A DNA stretch of 64,000 nucleotides from Lunularia cruciata (GCA_948567375.1 OX419757.1:18848001-18912000), one strand, 5' to 3'. Counted from the first letter of the stretch, positions 35,293 through 47,154 are shown. Numbers and translations: made by a program. Notes: a model not told the origin generated them from the sequence alone.

Positions 35293-36240
35293 GGGATATG
35301 CCTATTGGAGTTGTTTGGTGGGATCAACACCGGACTAGCTACAGTGTTACATGCGGGTATACGAGTATAGAGGTACTTGTATGTAGAGAGAGATGAGACT
35401 GCTAGGCGAGTCTCTCTATATCATGTGGCACACTTGGCCTATCGGTATCCGGAGTTATTACCAATGTCAGCAGTCAGAGGTTACCAAAAGGCCCTACTAG
35501 GAGATATTTCCTTACTGGGAGTGCATGACCTAGAGAGACATGGGCCTATTCACTTGGTGATTTCTGGATGGCCATGTCAAGGACATACATGTGCGGGCTG
35601 CGGTTTGGATCTTCAGGATCCTTGTTCTGGTGTGTTTTGGGAGATGTTACGGATATTACGACATCTCCAAGTTCATCAGTCCGTTTCTCCACCTTACCTT
35701 TTGGAGAATGTTCCTTTGATGGGTGATTCTCGCACCAGAGTGGTGGCAAGTACACATCAGGTCCATTCTTGGATGCGACCTACTGTATTGTTAGATGCAG
35801 CCAAAGTGGGATCATGGGCTCATTGTCTTTGTCTTTGGTGGACAAACTTCTTACCTAGAGAGGTTCTACAGCGTGCTTATGATGGGATTCAGCAACTATA
35901 CCACATTCTTGTTGATGATATCTTGGATGTTGGGTGTCAGTCTCAGAAAGTGGTAGTGGCTGATAGGTCACCTATGGCAGTGGTGAACCTAGTTGGACAG
36001 CCTAGAGCCGCATTTCCCACACTCATGAGTTTCCCAGGTTCTCATGCTTTTTGAGAGGGAGGACCTGGACTTGTTTAGGACTCACAGTTACAGCAGTTGG
36101 TGGAGCCCAATGCTGATGAGAGAGAGCAGGTGATGGGTTTATGCACCGGTATTACCGCTGTTCTAGCAGTATCAGAGGCATCTAGGCATCAAGTGTTAGG
36201 TCAGGCTATGGACCTGAACTGTTTGACCTGGATTGTAAGC
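35293..36240 (+). pseudogene. MP-2 C5 cytosine DNA methyltransferase domain
   Basis: Motif I (S-adenosylmethionine binding) reads GICLLELFGGINTGLATVL, motif II YVERDE. Motif IV contains SGWPCQGHT with the catalytic Cys at 35575-35577. Motif VI reads YLLENVPLM (about 35690-35720). Motif VIII is altered from the RAHRLRLWW seen in MP-3 to WAHCLCLWW, losing arginines. Motifs IX-X (NADEREQVMGL, GQAMDLNCLTW) come after the shared TGA at 36052-36054. A private TAG at 35368 also breaks it. Unlike MP-3 it keeps 24 residues between motifs VI and VIII. Confidence 0.9.
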
Positions 36241-36249
36241 CTTGGCTTG

Positions 36250-37736
36250 GCAGAGCAGCGTAGGATGCGCTTGATAGGCATCACCACTCAGACACTTGTG
36301 AGCCCTGTGCCTATTGAGACAATTCAGGCACATGCTGGGGGCGATGGACCGAGTGGACATGGTATTCTTGGGACACATCTAGTAGCTACTAGGGAGAGTG
36401 GTCTACTTGGAGTCCATCCAGGTGAGCGTGGGCTACTTGGATTACACCCTTGGTCCACATGGGATGCAGCTAGAGGACGTGTGGAGCTTGCAACCAGAGT
36501 GGAAAGAGTTTTTCGCACAGAGATTGGGACCTCTAGTGGTCGGGAGCATTACACTATTGCTCCCAAGGGCCCAGTATAGCAGTCAGTCAGTAAGTCTTCC
36601 ACTCCTACTACAATTACATAGGATACTTGGGAGCCAGATCTTGGACCCAAGCTTACTAGAGAGGAAAATGGAGGGTTTGGAAGTTCTTGAGGAGTCACAT
36701 GAGTTGTTTTGCCTTCAGTATGAAGGATTTGGGTGCTTTGAAGGGACCTGGTATACGGATTGAGCTGACTAGCGACACACCAGCTTTCCAACGTCCATAT
36801 CGATATAGTGAGATGGAGAGGAGATTGATTCAGAGCCGGAGTAGTGACCTTTTTGAGGCTGGTTTGGTGGAGATTTCACATAGAGAGTATGCATCAGAAA
36901 AAATGATGCTAACCAAGAAGGATATGCATGGCAACTATACAAATAGGCGGATGTGTGGAGATTACCGTCCTATCAACCGATAGACCAGGGCTGATTGGTA
37001 TGCCATGCTTACACCGGAGGAGATTTTTGATGCGATTGGGCATGCAAAGATCTTCAATACTTTGGATCTTTGAGCGGGATATCATCAGTTGCCGATCAAG
37101 GAGGAGGATAAGTCCAAGACAACATTTTGGGCTATTGATCCTCACGGCAAGGATGTGTTATATCAATGGAGGTTCTTACCATTTGGGTTAAAGAATGTTC
37201 CTTCTGAGTTCCAGAGGGTCATGGATAGGATCCTAATTGGATTAGATTTTGCTCGGTGCTATATTGATGACATTTTGGTTTATAGCACTACTATGGAAGA
37301 GCATGAGAGACAGTTGTTGGAGGTGTTTGAGAGGTTGAGATCTCATGGACTCAAATAACATCCTGGGAAGTATAGGTTCTTCCACAAGCAGGTTGAGTAT
37401 TTGGGTCACACTATCTACCCCGGAGGACTTGGTGTTCAACAGACCAAGGTGGAGGCTATTGCATGTATTCCTCGGCCTACGAATGTGAACAGAGTGCAAG
37501 CATTCCTTGGGTTGGCAAACTTCTATCGCCGCTATGTTAGAGGATTTAGTGCCATTGCCAAGGCCTTGACCAAGCTGACCAAGCTTACATAGGAGTGGTG
37601 TTGGGGAGATGAGTAGGAGAGAGCTTTTGTAGAGCTCAAGGAGAGGTTGACATCTGCTCCTATTTTGAGGGAAGACCAATCAGGGGACGACCATTTTAGG
37701 TTCATACTGATTGGAGTATGTTGGGACTTGGAGCTG
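36250..37736 (+). pseudogene. MP-2 reverse transcriptase and start of RNase H
   Basis: A linker ending KGPV meets the shared TAG at 36577-36579 (TAG CAG TCA). A one-base loss near 36665 then shifts the frame. Reverse transcriptase blocks follow: LVEISHREYASEK, MCGDYRPINR, GYHQLPIKEEDKSKTTFW, FLPFGLKNVPSEFQRVMDRIL and the catalytic CYIDDILVYS at 37257-37286 with both aspartates. FLGLANFYRRYVRGFS marks its end. RNase H begins after 37600 and is cut at 37736 by a solo LTR. Private stops are at 36982, near 37071 and after 37357. Confidence 0.9.
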
Positions 37737-38426
37737 TGAGCTGGCCTGTCTCTCACTCAGGATGAACCTCTGATGGCTATTATGCTAGCGCACCATGGAC
37801 TAAGAAGGCAAGGAACCCAAACTCCATCATACTCCTCCAAGGCTAACACTCCAAGACTCAAGACATTGCTCACTAGAGAACTCAATGAGAGAGAGATAGT
37901 TGCAAAGGAAAGGATGATGAGTACCTCCTCACCCCTTGTTTATATACTTGTGAAATAGTTATGTACCAAAGTTACTAATTACCGTAGTAACTCAAGTTAC
38001 TAGACTAAAAGTCAAGTAAAGTCAAAAAGTAGAAAGGAATATCCATTCACATGGGCATATTCCCCTAAGCATGTGGTCTTATCTTGACCCAATCACTAAG
38101 TCAAGGATTCCTTCACATGGGCTATCCTTGGACTAAAGAATAATCCAAAACAAAAAGGCTTGCGGGCCCAAGAGTTCTCAACTCTTTCCTCAAAGCCAAA
38201 CACCTAGGAATAATACCAAGTCAACACACTAAAGTCCAAAATAGTGGTGCTCATCTTTTCTACTTCCTCTAAAGTAAGGTCCCCTCTATCTTAGCTATGA
38301 CTAACTTTAGCTAACCATGACTAATATAGAACCATCCTTTATCTCTATATAAATAATATCTCTTAAGTACTTGTAATACCAAGCACAATATCACAATACC
38401 ACACACATGCACAAATGGGTGTTACA
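37737..38426 (+). repeat. Solo LTR of an unrelated family (S) in MP-2 RNase H
   Basis: 690 bp from TGAGCTGG to GTGTTACA, with a CTATATAAATA box near 38345. It is flanked by GAGCTG (37731-37736) and GAGCGG (38427-38432), a target duplication with one mismatch. Removing it restores the LGAVLTQHDDEEKEFVV-type reading of RNase H. I see no other copy in the window. The superfamily cannot be told from an LTR alone. Confidence 0.82.
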
Positions 38427-38432
38427 GAGCGG

Positions 38433-38968
38433 TGCTCACCCAGCATGATGATGAGGAGAAGGAGTTTGTGGTGGCCTATGCTAGTCGCTCCAACAATTCA
38501 GCGGAGGCAAAGTATAGTTCATATGAGGGAGAGTGCTTGGCAGCAGTTTGGGCAGTAGTACATTTCTGATGTTACCTATTTGGTAACCCCTTCACTCTCA
38601 TCATTGATCATCAGCCACTGAAGTGGTTGATGGAGTCCGACAAGCTTTCAAGGAAGCTTGCACAATGTGCTCTGTTTTTACAGGAGTATGATTTCACGGT
38701 TGTTCATAGACCTAGAGTGGTGAACTGTGATGCCAATGGGTTGAGTAGAAACCCATGTCCCAGCCAGCAAGATTAGACCGAAGCACATTGGCATGGTGAG
38801 ACAGATGAGGAGATGGTGCCATGTTGGCATGCATCGGCCTTTCTATGTATATTTTCAAAGGCTTTGGTGGTATCTCTCTTAGCGCATACAGGAGGAGTTA
38901 TTGAGGTCATATATCCAGAGAGTGAAGATATTGGTATAGTTTAGCGAGACATTCATGATGATGTCTTA
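38433..38968 (+). pseudogene. MP-2 RNase H, C-terminal part
   Basis: RNase H removes the RNA strand of the hybrid. The reading resumes as TQHDDEEKEFVVAYASRSN, then YSSYEGECLAAVWAV, DHQPLKWLMESDKLSRKLA and RPRVVNCDANGLSRNP. One stop lies near 38567 and another at about 38773. A connection domain leads into the integrase. Confidence 0.88.
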
Positions 38969-39985
38969 GTGATGGACTATCTTTGCATTGGTGTTGTGGG
39001 TGGCATAGTTGGGACCAAGGAGAGAGACCGTGTTCTTCAGCAAGCCAGATGGTTCAAATTGGAGGGTAGACACCTTTTGCGTGTATGGGAGGATGGTAGA
39101 GTGCGAGTAGTACCACTTCCATCACAGAGACCACAGTTGGTCCGTCATGCTCATGAGGAGCTAGGACATTTTGGAGTAAAGCGTACGTATAGCTTACTCC
39201 AGAGTCATTATTGGTGGTGCGGTATGCAGACCAAGGTACAACAGTTTGTTGCTAGATGTATGGTTTGTGACCAAGTTAGAGCATCATTCAATGCTCTTAC
39301 GCCACAGTTACACCCATTACCTATCATGAGATTGGGTTACCGTTGGAGTTTGGACTTTGCCGGACCTGTACCGCTGACTGTGAGACATCATCGGTATGTT
39401 TTGGTGATGGTGGAGCACTTCTCCAAGTGGATTGAGTTGGTGGCGCTTCCTGACAAGTGTAGTGAAGGGACAACTTACTCGCTCTTGGATCGAGTTCTTA
39501 GTCATTTTGGTGCACCAGCTGAGGTTTTGACTGATCAGGGTACAAAGTTCTTGGGGGAGTTTCAGGTCTTGTGTGACAAGGCTTTGATTGATCATCGTAC
39601 TACATCCCAAGATCACCTTAAGGCAGATGGCTTAGCAGAGAGAGTGGTTCAGACAATGAAGAGAGGATTGCGAAAGTATGGTTTGCAGAGAGGCCACTTA
39701 GGAGATTGGGATCTCCAATTACCTTGGTTGGCCATGGGCTATCGGTTCAGCCAGCAAGCCTCTTTAGGATCCTTCTCTCCATATTTTCTACTCTATGGAC
39801 GAGATCTAGATTTACCTACCGCCATTTGTCAAGATGCTACTGTAGTTTTGGACTTGGATGACCCCGATGTATGGATGAGCGCATGTTCTCAGCGGGCAGA
39901 GATCTTTTGGAGAGTGATGCCGATGGCCTTTGAGAACTTGGCGATTGCTCAACATAGAGATACTGTACGCTATGCTACCATTTGA
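38969..39985 (+). CDS. MP-2 DDE integrase, 338-residue open segment
   Basis: This is the longest intact pol segment of MP-2. Order: HHCC zinc domain (HAHEELGHFGVKRTYSLLQ ... CMVCDQV), core with SLDFAGP (first Asp), VLTDQGTKF (second Asp) and ADGLAERVVQ (Glu, 34 residues after the second Asp). Then FSPYFLLYGRD and the start of the C-terminal domain. All catalytic residues expected of a retroviral-type integrase are present. The frame ends at TGA 39983-39985 (TTTGA), where MP-1 has CAA, so this is a broken end rather than the natural one. Coding continues toward the PHD finger. The gene is not expected to be translated alone. Confidence 0.88.
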   Translation: MMDYLCIGVVGGIVGTKERDRVLQQARWFKLEGRHLLRVWEDGRVRVVPLPSQRPQLVRHAHEELGHFGVKRTYSLLQSHYWWCGMQTKVQQFVARCMVCDQVRASFNALTPQLHPLPIMRLGYRWSLDFAGPVPLTVRHHRYVLVMVEHFSKWIELVALPDKCSEGTTYSLLDRVLSHFGAPAEVLTDQGTKFLGEFQVLCDKALIDHRTTSQDHLKADGLAERVVQTMKRGLRKYGLQRGHLGDWDLQLPWLAMGYRFSQQASLGSFSPYFLLYGRDLDLPTAICQDATVVLDLDDPDVWMSACSQRAEIFWRVMPMAFENLAIAQHRDTVRYATI

Positions 39986-40389
39986 GGAGGAGGTTATAGA
40001 CCCTCGATCCGTCAATTTCATCCAAGTGACTATGTATATCTACAGCAGACAGCACCAATCACACTTGATGTTTCTACAAGCCGCACTATCTTGAGAGTGC
40101 GTAAGGTTTTGCCATCTGGAGTCCTTGTGTTAGAAGGACGTGATGGTGTTGTTTGGAAGGATCATGTGCGCAATTGTGCGCCATGCCACCTTCCAAACAT
40201 TGATGGTACTATGGACCCAAGCTTGGAACTTGTACGTGCAGGCTTGAGGTGTATGTTATGTGGCTCTTCTAGTAGAGCTGCTACTATGTAAGTGTGTGAT
40301 AGTTGTTCGAGAGGATGGCATATGGCATGTATGACTCCTCCCCTCATGTGGTTCCTCAGGGATAGTGGTTATGTCCTAGATGTACTTGA
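39986..40389 (+). pseudogene. MP-2 integrase C-terminus with PHD finger
   Basis: After the TGA the frame continues as RPSIRQFHPSDYVYLQQ (an SH3-like GDYVYL block), VLEGRDGVVWKDHVRNCAPCHLP, then a PHD finger at 40250-40389. Zinc ligands are CMLC, CDSC, HMAC and CPRC in a C4HC3 pattern, with the typical GWH before the His. A TAG (40289) precedes CDSC. A one-base shift near 40350 separates TPPLM from VPQG-stop-WLCPRCT, and the natural end is TGA 40387-40389. A histone-reading finger in the place of a chromodomain suggests chromatin-guided integration (inference). Confidence 0.87.
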
Positions 40390-40543
40390 CCTATAGCTAG
40401 TTCATTCTTTATATGGTATAGATTGCAGACAGGCAACTAACGATGGGGCTCCATAGCACCCGGTCTCTTGATCTTTGCCCATCAGAGGGTATACCATATA
40501 CTTAGAGTAGATGGCTATTTGGAGTTAGAGGGACCTAACCGCC

Positions 40544-40557
40544 AGCTAGGGGGATGA
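40544..40557 (+). other. Candidate polypurine tract of MP-2
   Basis: AGCTAGGGGGATGA directly precedes B1, not A2. MP-1 has AAGGGGCA at the same place. The tract is short and interrupted, and the base run just before A2 (GTACGAGAGC) is not a better candidate. Confidence 0.45.
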
Positions 40558-40662
40558 TTGTGGCACTTTAGAGTCTATGTATGACTTATGTGTAAGTTGT
40601 GCTTCTATAGTGTATGATGTTGACAGCGATGTATGTTGTGTAGCAATGTATATACGTACGAG
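40558..40662 (+). repeat. MP-2 internal repeat B1
   Basis: 105 bp starting TTGTGGCACTTTAGAG and ending ATACGTACGAG, four bases before A2. Almost identical to B2 at 41107-41211. Confidence 0.93.
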
Positions 40663-40665
40663 AGC

Positions 40666-41106
40666 TGTCACGTCATTTGTAGTTCCGCATCTAGCTGCTC
40701 GGACACTGGAGTTCCAATGATAGTAGTTAGAAATATTTCAGCAGTTTCTCAAGGACTACTTTCCGACGGTCAGATTTTGTGTTCAGGGTATTGACTTCAC
40801 GGTGGGGCCCACCGTTTGCACTGTCAAGTGTGCCGTCAGTGGGACTGTTAGGGTTTCAGAGCTAGCTCGAGTCCAAGAGGTATAGTTTTGAAGTGAGCTC
40901 CAGAGAGCTCACTTCTCTGATGTTGAGCCTTCGAGTTCCTGGCTATGGTGGACAGAGGCCAGCGAGTGTCACCTGGATTCTCTATGCTTGAGTGGGTGTG
41001 GTTTGACTGTAATCAGTGCCCAGTTGTTGGCAGTTTATAGAGTGACAAATCAAGTACTGATCTGAGTTGAGTTGAGTTGAGTTGAGAGTGTTAAGCAATC
41101 TGATTA
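40666..41106 (+). repeat. MP-2 terminal repeat A2
   Basis: 441 bp, TGTCACGTCATTTG to AATCTGATTA, the 3' copy of A1. It contains the same TATA-like box (40881), hairpin (40893-40912) and TCACTTCTCTGATGT (40909-40923). It is followed by B2 instead of host DNA. Confidence 0.93.
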
Positions 41107-41211
41107 TTGTGGCACTTTAGAGTCTATGTATGACTTATGTGTGAGTTGTGCTTCTATAGTGTATGATGTTGACAGCGATGTATGTTGTGTAGCAATGTAT
41201 ATACGCACGAC
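41107..41211 (+). repeat. MP-2 terminal repeat B2
   Basis: 105-bp second copy of B ending ACGCACGAC, immediately followed by the target duplication AGGAA (41212-41216). It is therefore the true right end of the element. Confidence 0.9.
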
Positions 41212-41216
41212 AGGAA

Positions 41217-42675
41217 AAGTCTCATTAATAGGACTAACCATGAACAAAATATGTAGTGCTTGTGCCACTCTACTATCCTCCCCGAGGTCCTACATCATAA
41301 TAATGGACTGAAATTTATAATATCTAATGAGTAAAATTATCTACTCAAAAATGTAGCACAATCTCCAACTCATAATCTACAAAATCTAACAATAACTTCT
41401 CTTTTCCTTACACACATCCCTCTTTTATCATAAAGACATCATTGTAAAGTAAGAGAAATAAGAATAAATCTGATTCATCCAAAGGATCACAAGGAAATCA
41501 ATTTGGTGGTAAAAAGATAGCCTATCTAGCCTTATCATGGAGTGGAAAAATGACCATAGATATGAAAAAATAGTCTCAAATAACCCTAGAATATAACACA
41601 CTTGGAATTTTAACTACTCATAGAACTCAACTAATAAACCCCCAAAATGGTCAAAAAATGGATTAATATAACATGTATAGTCTCGGATGTCAATCATATT
41701 AATATAATTGCTTGCCTTGAGTGAGCATCCTAAGTTGTCCAATGATAGTTCTTGTATATCTTTCCCACATGGCTCTTGGTATGTCATAATATATTTACTT
41801 TGCAAAGTAAATAGTATATGATACATCAAGCATGGTGTATCTTGCATAGCTCTAAGTAGGCCCATGTGGAGAATTGAAGCTCAAATAATACAAAAATAAT
41901 GATAGTAATACAAGATAATTCATTTTTTATCTCCTTGTACTTGCAAAACCATCATCCACTCACACTCCACCTCATATGAATAAATGCTAACTTCCAAAAC
42001 TCTAAAAATAATATACCCTCATAACTTCTAATTCATATCTCTATATTTTCCAAAATAAATTTCAATAGAACCAAGGTTGAAAACCAAAAGACTGGAAATA
42101 AAAGAACCTAACGCATCACTCTTGTATTACAATAATCATTTAAAACCATAAAAATATAAATATACTCATATCTTTCTATGAAATTTGGATACAAATAGAA
42201 TCAAAATGAAAAAACAGAGAGAGGTGACTATTCACTTATAATATATAATCCAATATACAACTAAAAATCAAGAAAATTCCCTCACTCACTCTCTCTATCC
42301 CCCCAATCCCAACATATTAATTCATCTAATGTTATTTTGAGATTGAGAAAAGAGATTAAGGCTCCATGTTCTACATGAATAAGTGATAATTGAGACATCA
42401 TAGGTAGTCCAAGAGAGATCTCAAATTTATTCTAAGACGTACCTAGTCCAAAGGTAATCTGAATATCTCTCATTTGGTCTTCGTTTGTTTGTTTGTTTTA
42501 GTTCTAAAGAACAAGCCTATATTATATGGTTAGCTCTATTTAGATAGTTAGAAAGGATAAAGATGTTAATTTATAATCTTAGCTTTTTCTCTTGATATAT
42601 TTTCTTTTATAAATTTTATTTACTCAATTTGTGAGTTGAATAATGATATGGTAGTTAAATTTTAATACAAGTTCA

Positions 42676-42734
<59 letters not shown>

Positions 42735-45700
42735 AATATAAGAAATAATATTTTATAAATATAACCACTCATTCTAACAAAATCTCTTATTTGTTCTACT
42801 TTCTCAAGTCAACTATTTGTAAAGATAAGTTATTTGTTGCATTTAAAGATGTAATAATTGAGAAAAGTTTGTGCATATTTTGCCAAACAGTCCATATAAT
42901 TAATTATTGATATCAAAGTATCTCAATATGAAAATACTTCTTACATGTAAAAGATCTTTCTTGTTATGAATTTTTGCCCATACATAATAAATCATACATG
43001 TCTTTTATGCTTTTTATGAAATTTTTCCTTCATATAATAAAATATCTATTCCAAAAGATTTAGTTATGTAAGGAACTCAAGAAGGTGCAAAAGAAAAATT
43101 TCATTTACCAGATTAATATCATATTAGCAATGGGTTAAATTTTAAATTATAATGAAATAGAGATAATATAATGATGAACTTAAAAAACTTATCCAAAATA
43201 TTAAAACTTATCAGAAATAGTTAGACCTATTCAAATAAAATAAATTTAAATATAATTATCATAAGTAATTATATATTAATAATTATTTTATATAAATAAT
43301 ATTATATTATATGGAAATTTTATGATTCATCATCTTTTGCCTTGTATATTATTGGGTATTTCCTGCAAAAGACCTAGTTTTGCAAATAAAAATATCTGGG
43401 TAAAGGGAGAAAGACATCGTGACCAAGAAGGGAGAAGCCTTCATTCTTCAACCATGTTTAGAATGAAAGTGATAATGGATCATAAAGACATATACATGAT
43501 AAGAATGTATATCTATGTAAGTTGCATATTTCATAAACTTCAAACATATCTTCCTACTTAGTTTTAAATTCTTATTGAGAAATTCATATTGAATGAGAGA
43601 TAATTATGCTTGCAAGCAAACTTAGTGCAAAGAACTTTAAAACTTGCATGTAAAACTTGTCTTTATACATGAGTATTCCTTGTATTTCATGATGATAAAA
43701 ATTTAATGATGAAGTAGAGCTGGACCAATCAAGTGCATCTATTAGGTGGATTTTAATAGCTAAGTAGGTTTTGTTACTCAATTTGCATAAAATTAAAAAA
43801 TCAGAATGTAGCTTGGAGTAGCAATTGGAAGAGATATATCATGATGTCCAAGCTTAAATGCTCCCAAAATGATGTGGAGATTGTCCAAAGGTTGAGATCT
43901 ACATTTGATTCTACATTTTTTGGAATCAATATCATCCCTTTTCACCATCTTGATTCTACATTTTTTTGAAAAATGAAAAAACTACTAACTCTGAATTTAA
44001 ACTTAATTTGATATAGGTGAAGTAGAGCTACCTAAAGATTATATTGGATATTTATATATGATCCAAGTAAATGGTTTCTAATTATAATATATGATCATGT
44101 GGCATGACCACAAGCTTACCTACAAATTAAATGATGCAAAATCTTAGTATTTTAAACTACTGGTGTTATTTACTATAATAGAATTTAATCTACTTTAGGC
44201 AAAGACAATTAGATGCAAGCCATCTCAACACTCTTCTTGTGTATAAAACTACTTCAAATTCAAAGTTAGAAGTAATAAAACCAAACATTCAAGGTAGCTT
44301 TGGATTATTAGGTTGTTTGATTTAACAAGTTGACACCATATCCTTCAACTATTGAAATATGGCTTTCTCCTTGTCACCAAAATGAAATTTGACATCCTTC
44401 TCTAGGAGATCTGTGAGTGGTGTATTGACACATGCATAATAACATCTAATTTTTCAATATACGCTAACTACAATTATATTTAGATGTCTTTGAAATACTT
44501 GGTTTCAATTGTCAAACCCTATAATTATATTACCTAAGATTATCTTATGTGGTTTACTCTAATGCTTCCAACTTGATACTAGAGAAATATTATTATTATA
44601 AGAGTTTTTGGATGATCTTTATCCAAGTGCTTTGCCTCAAGGAGCTTAGATGCTTCTCAAAAAACCTATTTGACATGTAACAAGAATTATCTTTTATGCA
44701 AGGTAAGTCATATGCACGTACATCATATGCCATTGTTGTAGTTATTAATATGGAGCACAGAATCAATATCATCCCTAAGAAGATGACTCTTTATCATTTA
44801 AGAAAAGAAAATCTAAGTATATGAAATACAACTAAAGCTTGAATATAGACTTGGAATTACCTTTATTGCTATAAACAGCTCTTTGTTATGTAGAATATAA
44901 TCAACTTCTATATCCTTCAATTCTGTTCAACACTTTTGTGGTAAAGTAAAGGCAGAATACAAGTCAAAGTTCAAATAGAGACTTCAAGAAGACATCTTCT
45001 TCCAACATATTTCAGCCAATATTGTAGTTATTGAAAGTAAGAGTACTTTATTTTCCATCCATAATGGATCCTTATCTTCCTTTTGAATTCCAACCAAGTG
45101 TTTGTTCCATATGATCCTATTTTTTGTTGGCTTTATTATGAGATAATGCATATGATCTCTCCATCTCAAGTTGTCATGGAGTAGATAAGACCTCTCATCT
45201 GCTTTAATATTTATGGTAATTGACAAATATGACTTTAGCAATTTATAAATGATTATTCTTGTAATATTTACTATATATGTATGTTATATATAATGATGTC
45301 ATTGTAGAACAAAAATTAGTTGACAAAAGTGAGAGACATGAAGTTCTACAATGAATTGAAAAGACTAGTTCAACTAGCTCAAGATCCACTAACATGATTT
45401 ATTAAAGGATTTATGAATATTTTAAACGGACAACTAATACAACAAGAAATAACAAGATTTTTGCTTATATTTGGAAACTTCAACTAAGTTTTTTAGTATG
45501 CTAAAGAATACATTTACTACTCTAGCTAAGTAGCTAAGCTAACTTGCTCAATGAGATATTGGGATTCTTTTATTGAAAATAATGAAAAGTAATTTTTCTT
45601 TACTTTTTATATTAGTTGCTCTATATTTTAGTTGACCTCATAAGGGTTTAGGTCTTGATGGTAAGTTTAAAACAAAAATCTTATGCAAGAAAGTATGTTA

Positions 45701-46300
45701 AATGTTTCATCTGTCTATATAGTGAGGATACAATTAACACATTTTTTTTATAAATTTCCATACAAGTCACTAGGAATAATAGAGAAGGTGAAAACAAAAG
45801 ATGAGGTAAGATAAGATCCAGAGAGGTCACAAATTGCTACTAGAAGTGCTTGTGTTTGCTAGAGCTTTTTGAACTTCAATTAGCTCTTGCTACAAAACCT
45901 CAGGTCATACAGTAGGCCATGTAATCTTTGGGAAAGTATGTTGTTGTAGAGCCATCTGCATAACGCCTTTGTAATTGACAAGTTAGTCGCCTAGCTTGTT
46001 GTATGGGTAGGATGGATGTGGTCTGGCAGTGCATTTAAACTTCGAAATTAACCTTGAACATTAGTTTCAAACAATGAGGAACCTCTAGGTTATAGAAGTG
46101 CTGACATAACCAAAATCTATGCATAATATTGGTGAGAGTCTCAAACTCCTCCTAGAATTGAAATCTTGATCAACTTGTACTTGCATTCTTGCTCAAAAGA
46201 ATATTGAAGATTATTTTTCAATATTCAGTCTTCTGAACCAATTTCATTGTGCTCTAATGAAACACAAACAATACTTTACTTCGATTTTACAACAAGTTTG
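41217..46300. other. 5 kb AT-rich region, no recognisable gene
   Basis: Very AT-rich sequence with a long AT microsatellite and only short frames on both strands. A minus-strand frame at 44984-45241 is the longest but matches no family I know. Decayed transposon remains are possible. Confidence 0.55.
42679..42730 (+). repeat. (AT)26 microsatellite
   Basis: 52 bases of perfect AT dinucleotide repeat, followed by AATAAATATA. Confidence 0.98.
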
Positions 46301-47154
46301 TTCAATAGCATCAAGCCAACCTCACAGTGCTTACTTACTCATCCAAAGAAAAATCTGATGCGACGCCGAAAATCTCAACCAGAGCTCGTCCATAACGACG
46401 TAAAAGGCATCAAACGGTAGGGGAGGAGGAATATGCCAATGGAAGAGGTTCCTCACTTGCGTGTGGGCGTACACCAACGGCGCCCCTGGATATCGCTGGT
46501 CGACAGGCTAGGCTGCCTACTGCTTCTACTGTTGGATGGATGGAAAACGACAACCAAGAAAGAAATATGTCGTCAGAACATGTAGCGTCGGATGAGCTCA
46601 CGCTGCTGCAACTACCGCTTGGAGGAAGGCAACAACTCCGGTAGTACTTCTCGACAGTGTGCTGCTGCAGGTGTTGTTGTTGATCATCGTGGTGTGAAGA
46701 ACGAAAGAAGTGGTAAGTGGTGGTAAGTTAGGGAAGTGGTAAGGGAGTGGCTGGCGTCTGTTCTCGATTGTTACATCCGCTTGGTCCGCAAGTAGACCTT
46801 GCGTCGTTTTCTCGAACGATCTGGGAGCAGACGGGTGGGGAAGCTCACGGCGAGAGTGAGCTTCCCCATCCCGCACGCCAAAATGAATGCCATCTCAAGG
46901 CTCTGGATATTGAGGTGCGGTTCTTTTCCCAATAGAGGACCAACGTTCGATATGTCCAACTTTCTCTGATCACCCTCGGGTTCAATCAGATTCTTAAGTT
47001 TTCAAATCGCAAGGTGATTCCGTCATCAGCAAAAGCTAAAGATGTATTTTTCTGCGATGCTCGATTTCATAATGGAAGGACATAAATCGTATCGGAACAC
47101 ACTCGCAGACTAATCATGGTCCGAAACACATCCTTTGGGGTGTATTGGGTGATC

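Larger units (their letters stand above)
30655..41211 (+). mobile_element. MP-2: complete methyltransferase-PHD Ty3-like element
   Basis: 10,557 bp between the AGGAA duplications. Order: A1 (30655-31093), leader, gag, protease, C5 methyltransferase, reverse transcriptase, RNase H (interrupted by a foreign solo LTR at 37737-38426), integrase, PHD finger, B1 (40558-40662), A2 (40666-41106), B2 (41107-41211). Gag to methyltransferase lies in one frame broken by ten TAG codons and the shared TGA. One-base frameshifts occur near 36665 and again before the integrase and in the PHD finger. Confidence 0.93.

Noticed and set aside
30655-41211. MP as a true DIRS/Ngaro element
   Set aside because: The terminal repeat order fits, but no tyrosine recombinase was seen. 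The integrase has HHCC and DDE residues and MP-2 has a 5-bp target duplication.
41217-46300. Hidden copia-type element in the AT-rich region
   Set aside because: I looked for reverse transcriptase, integrase and zinc-knuckle motifs on both strands and saw none I could defend.
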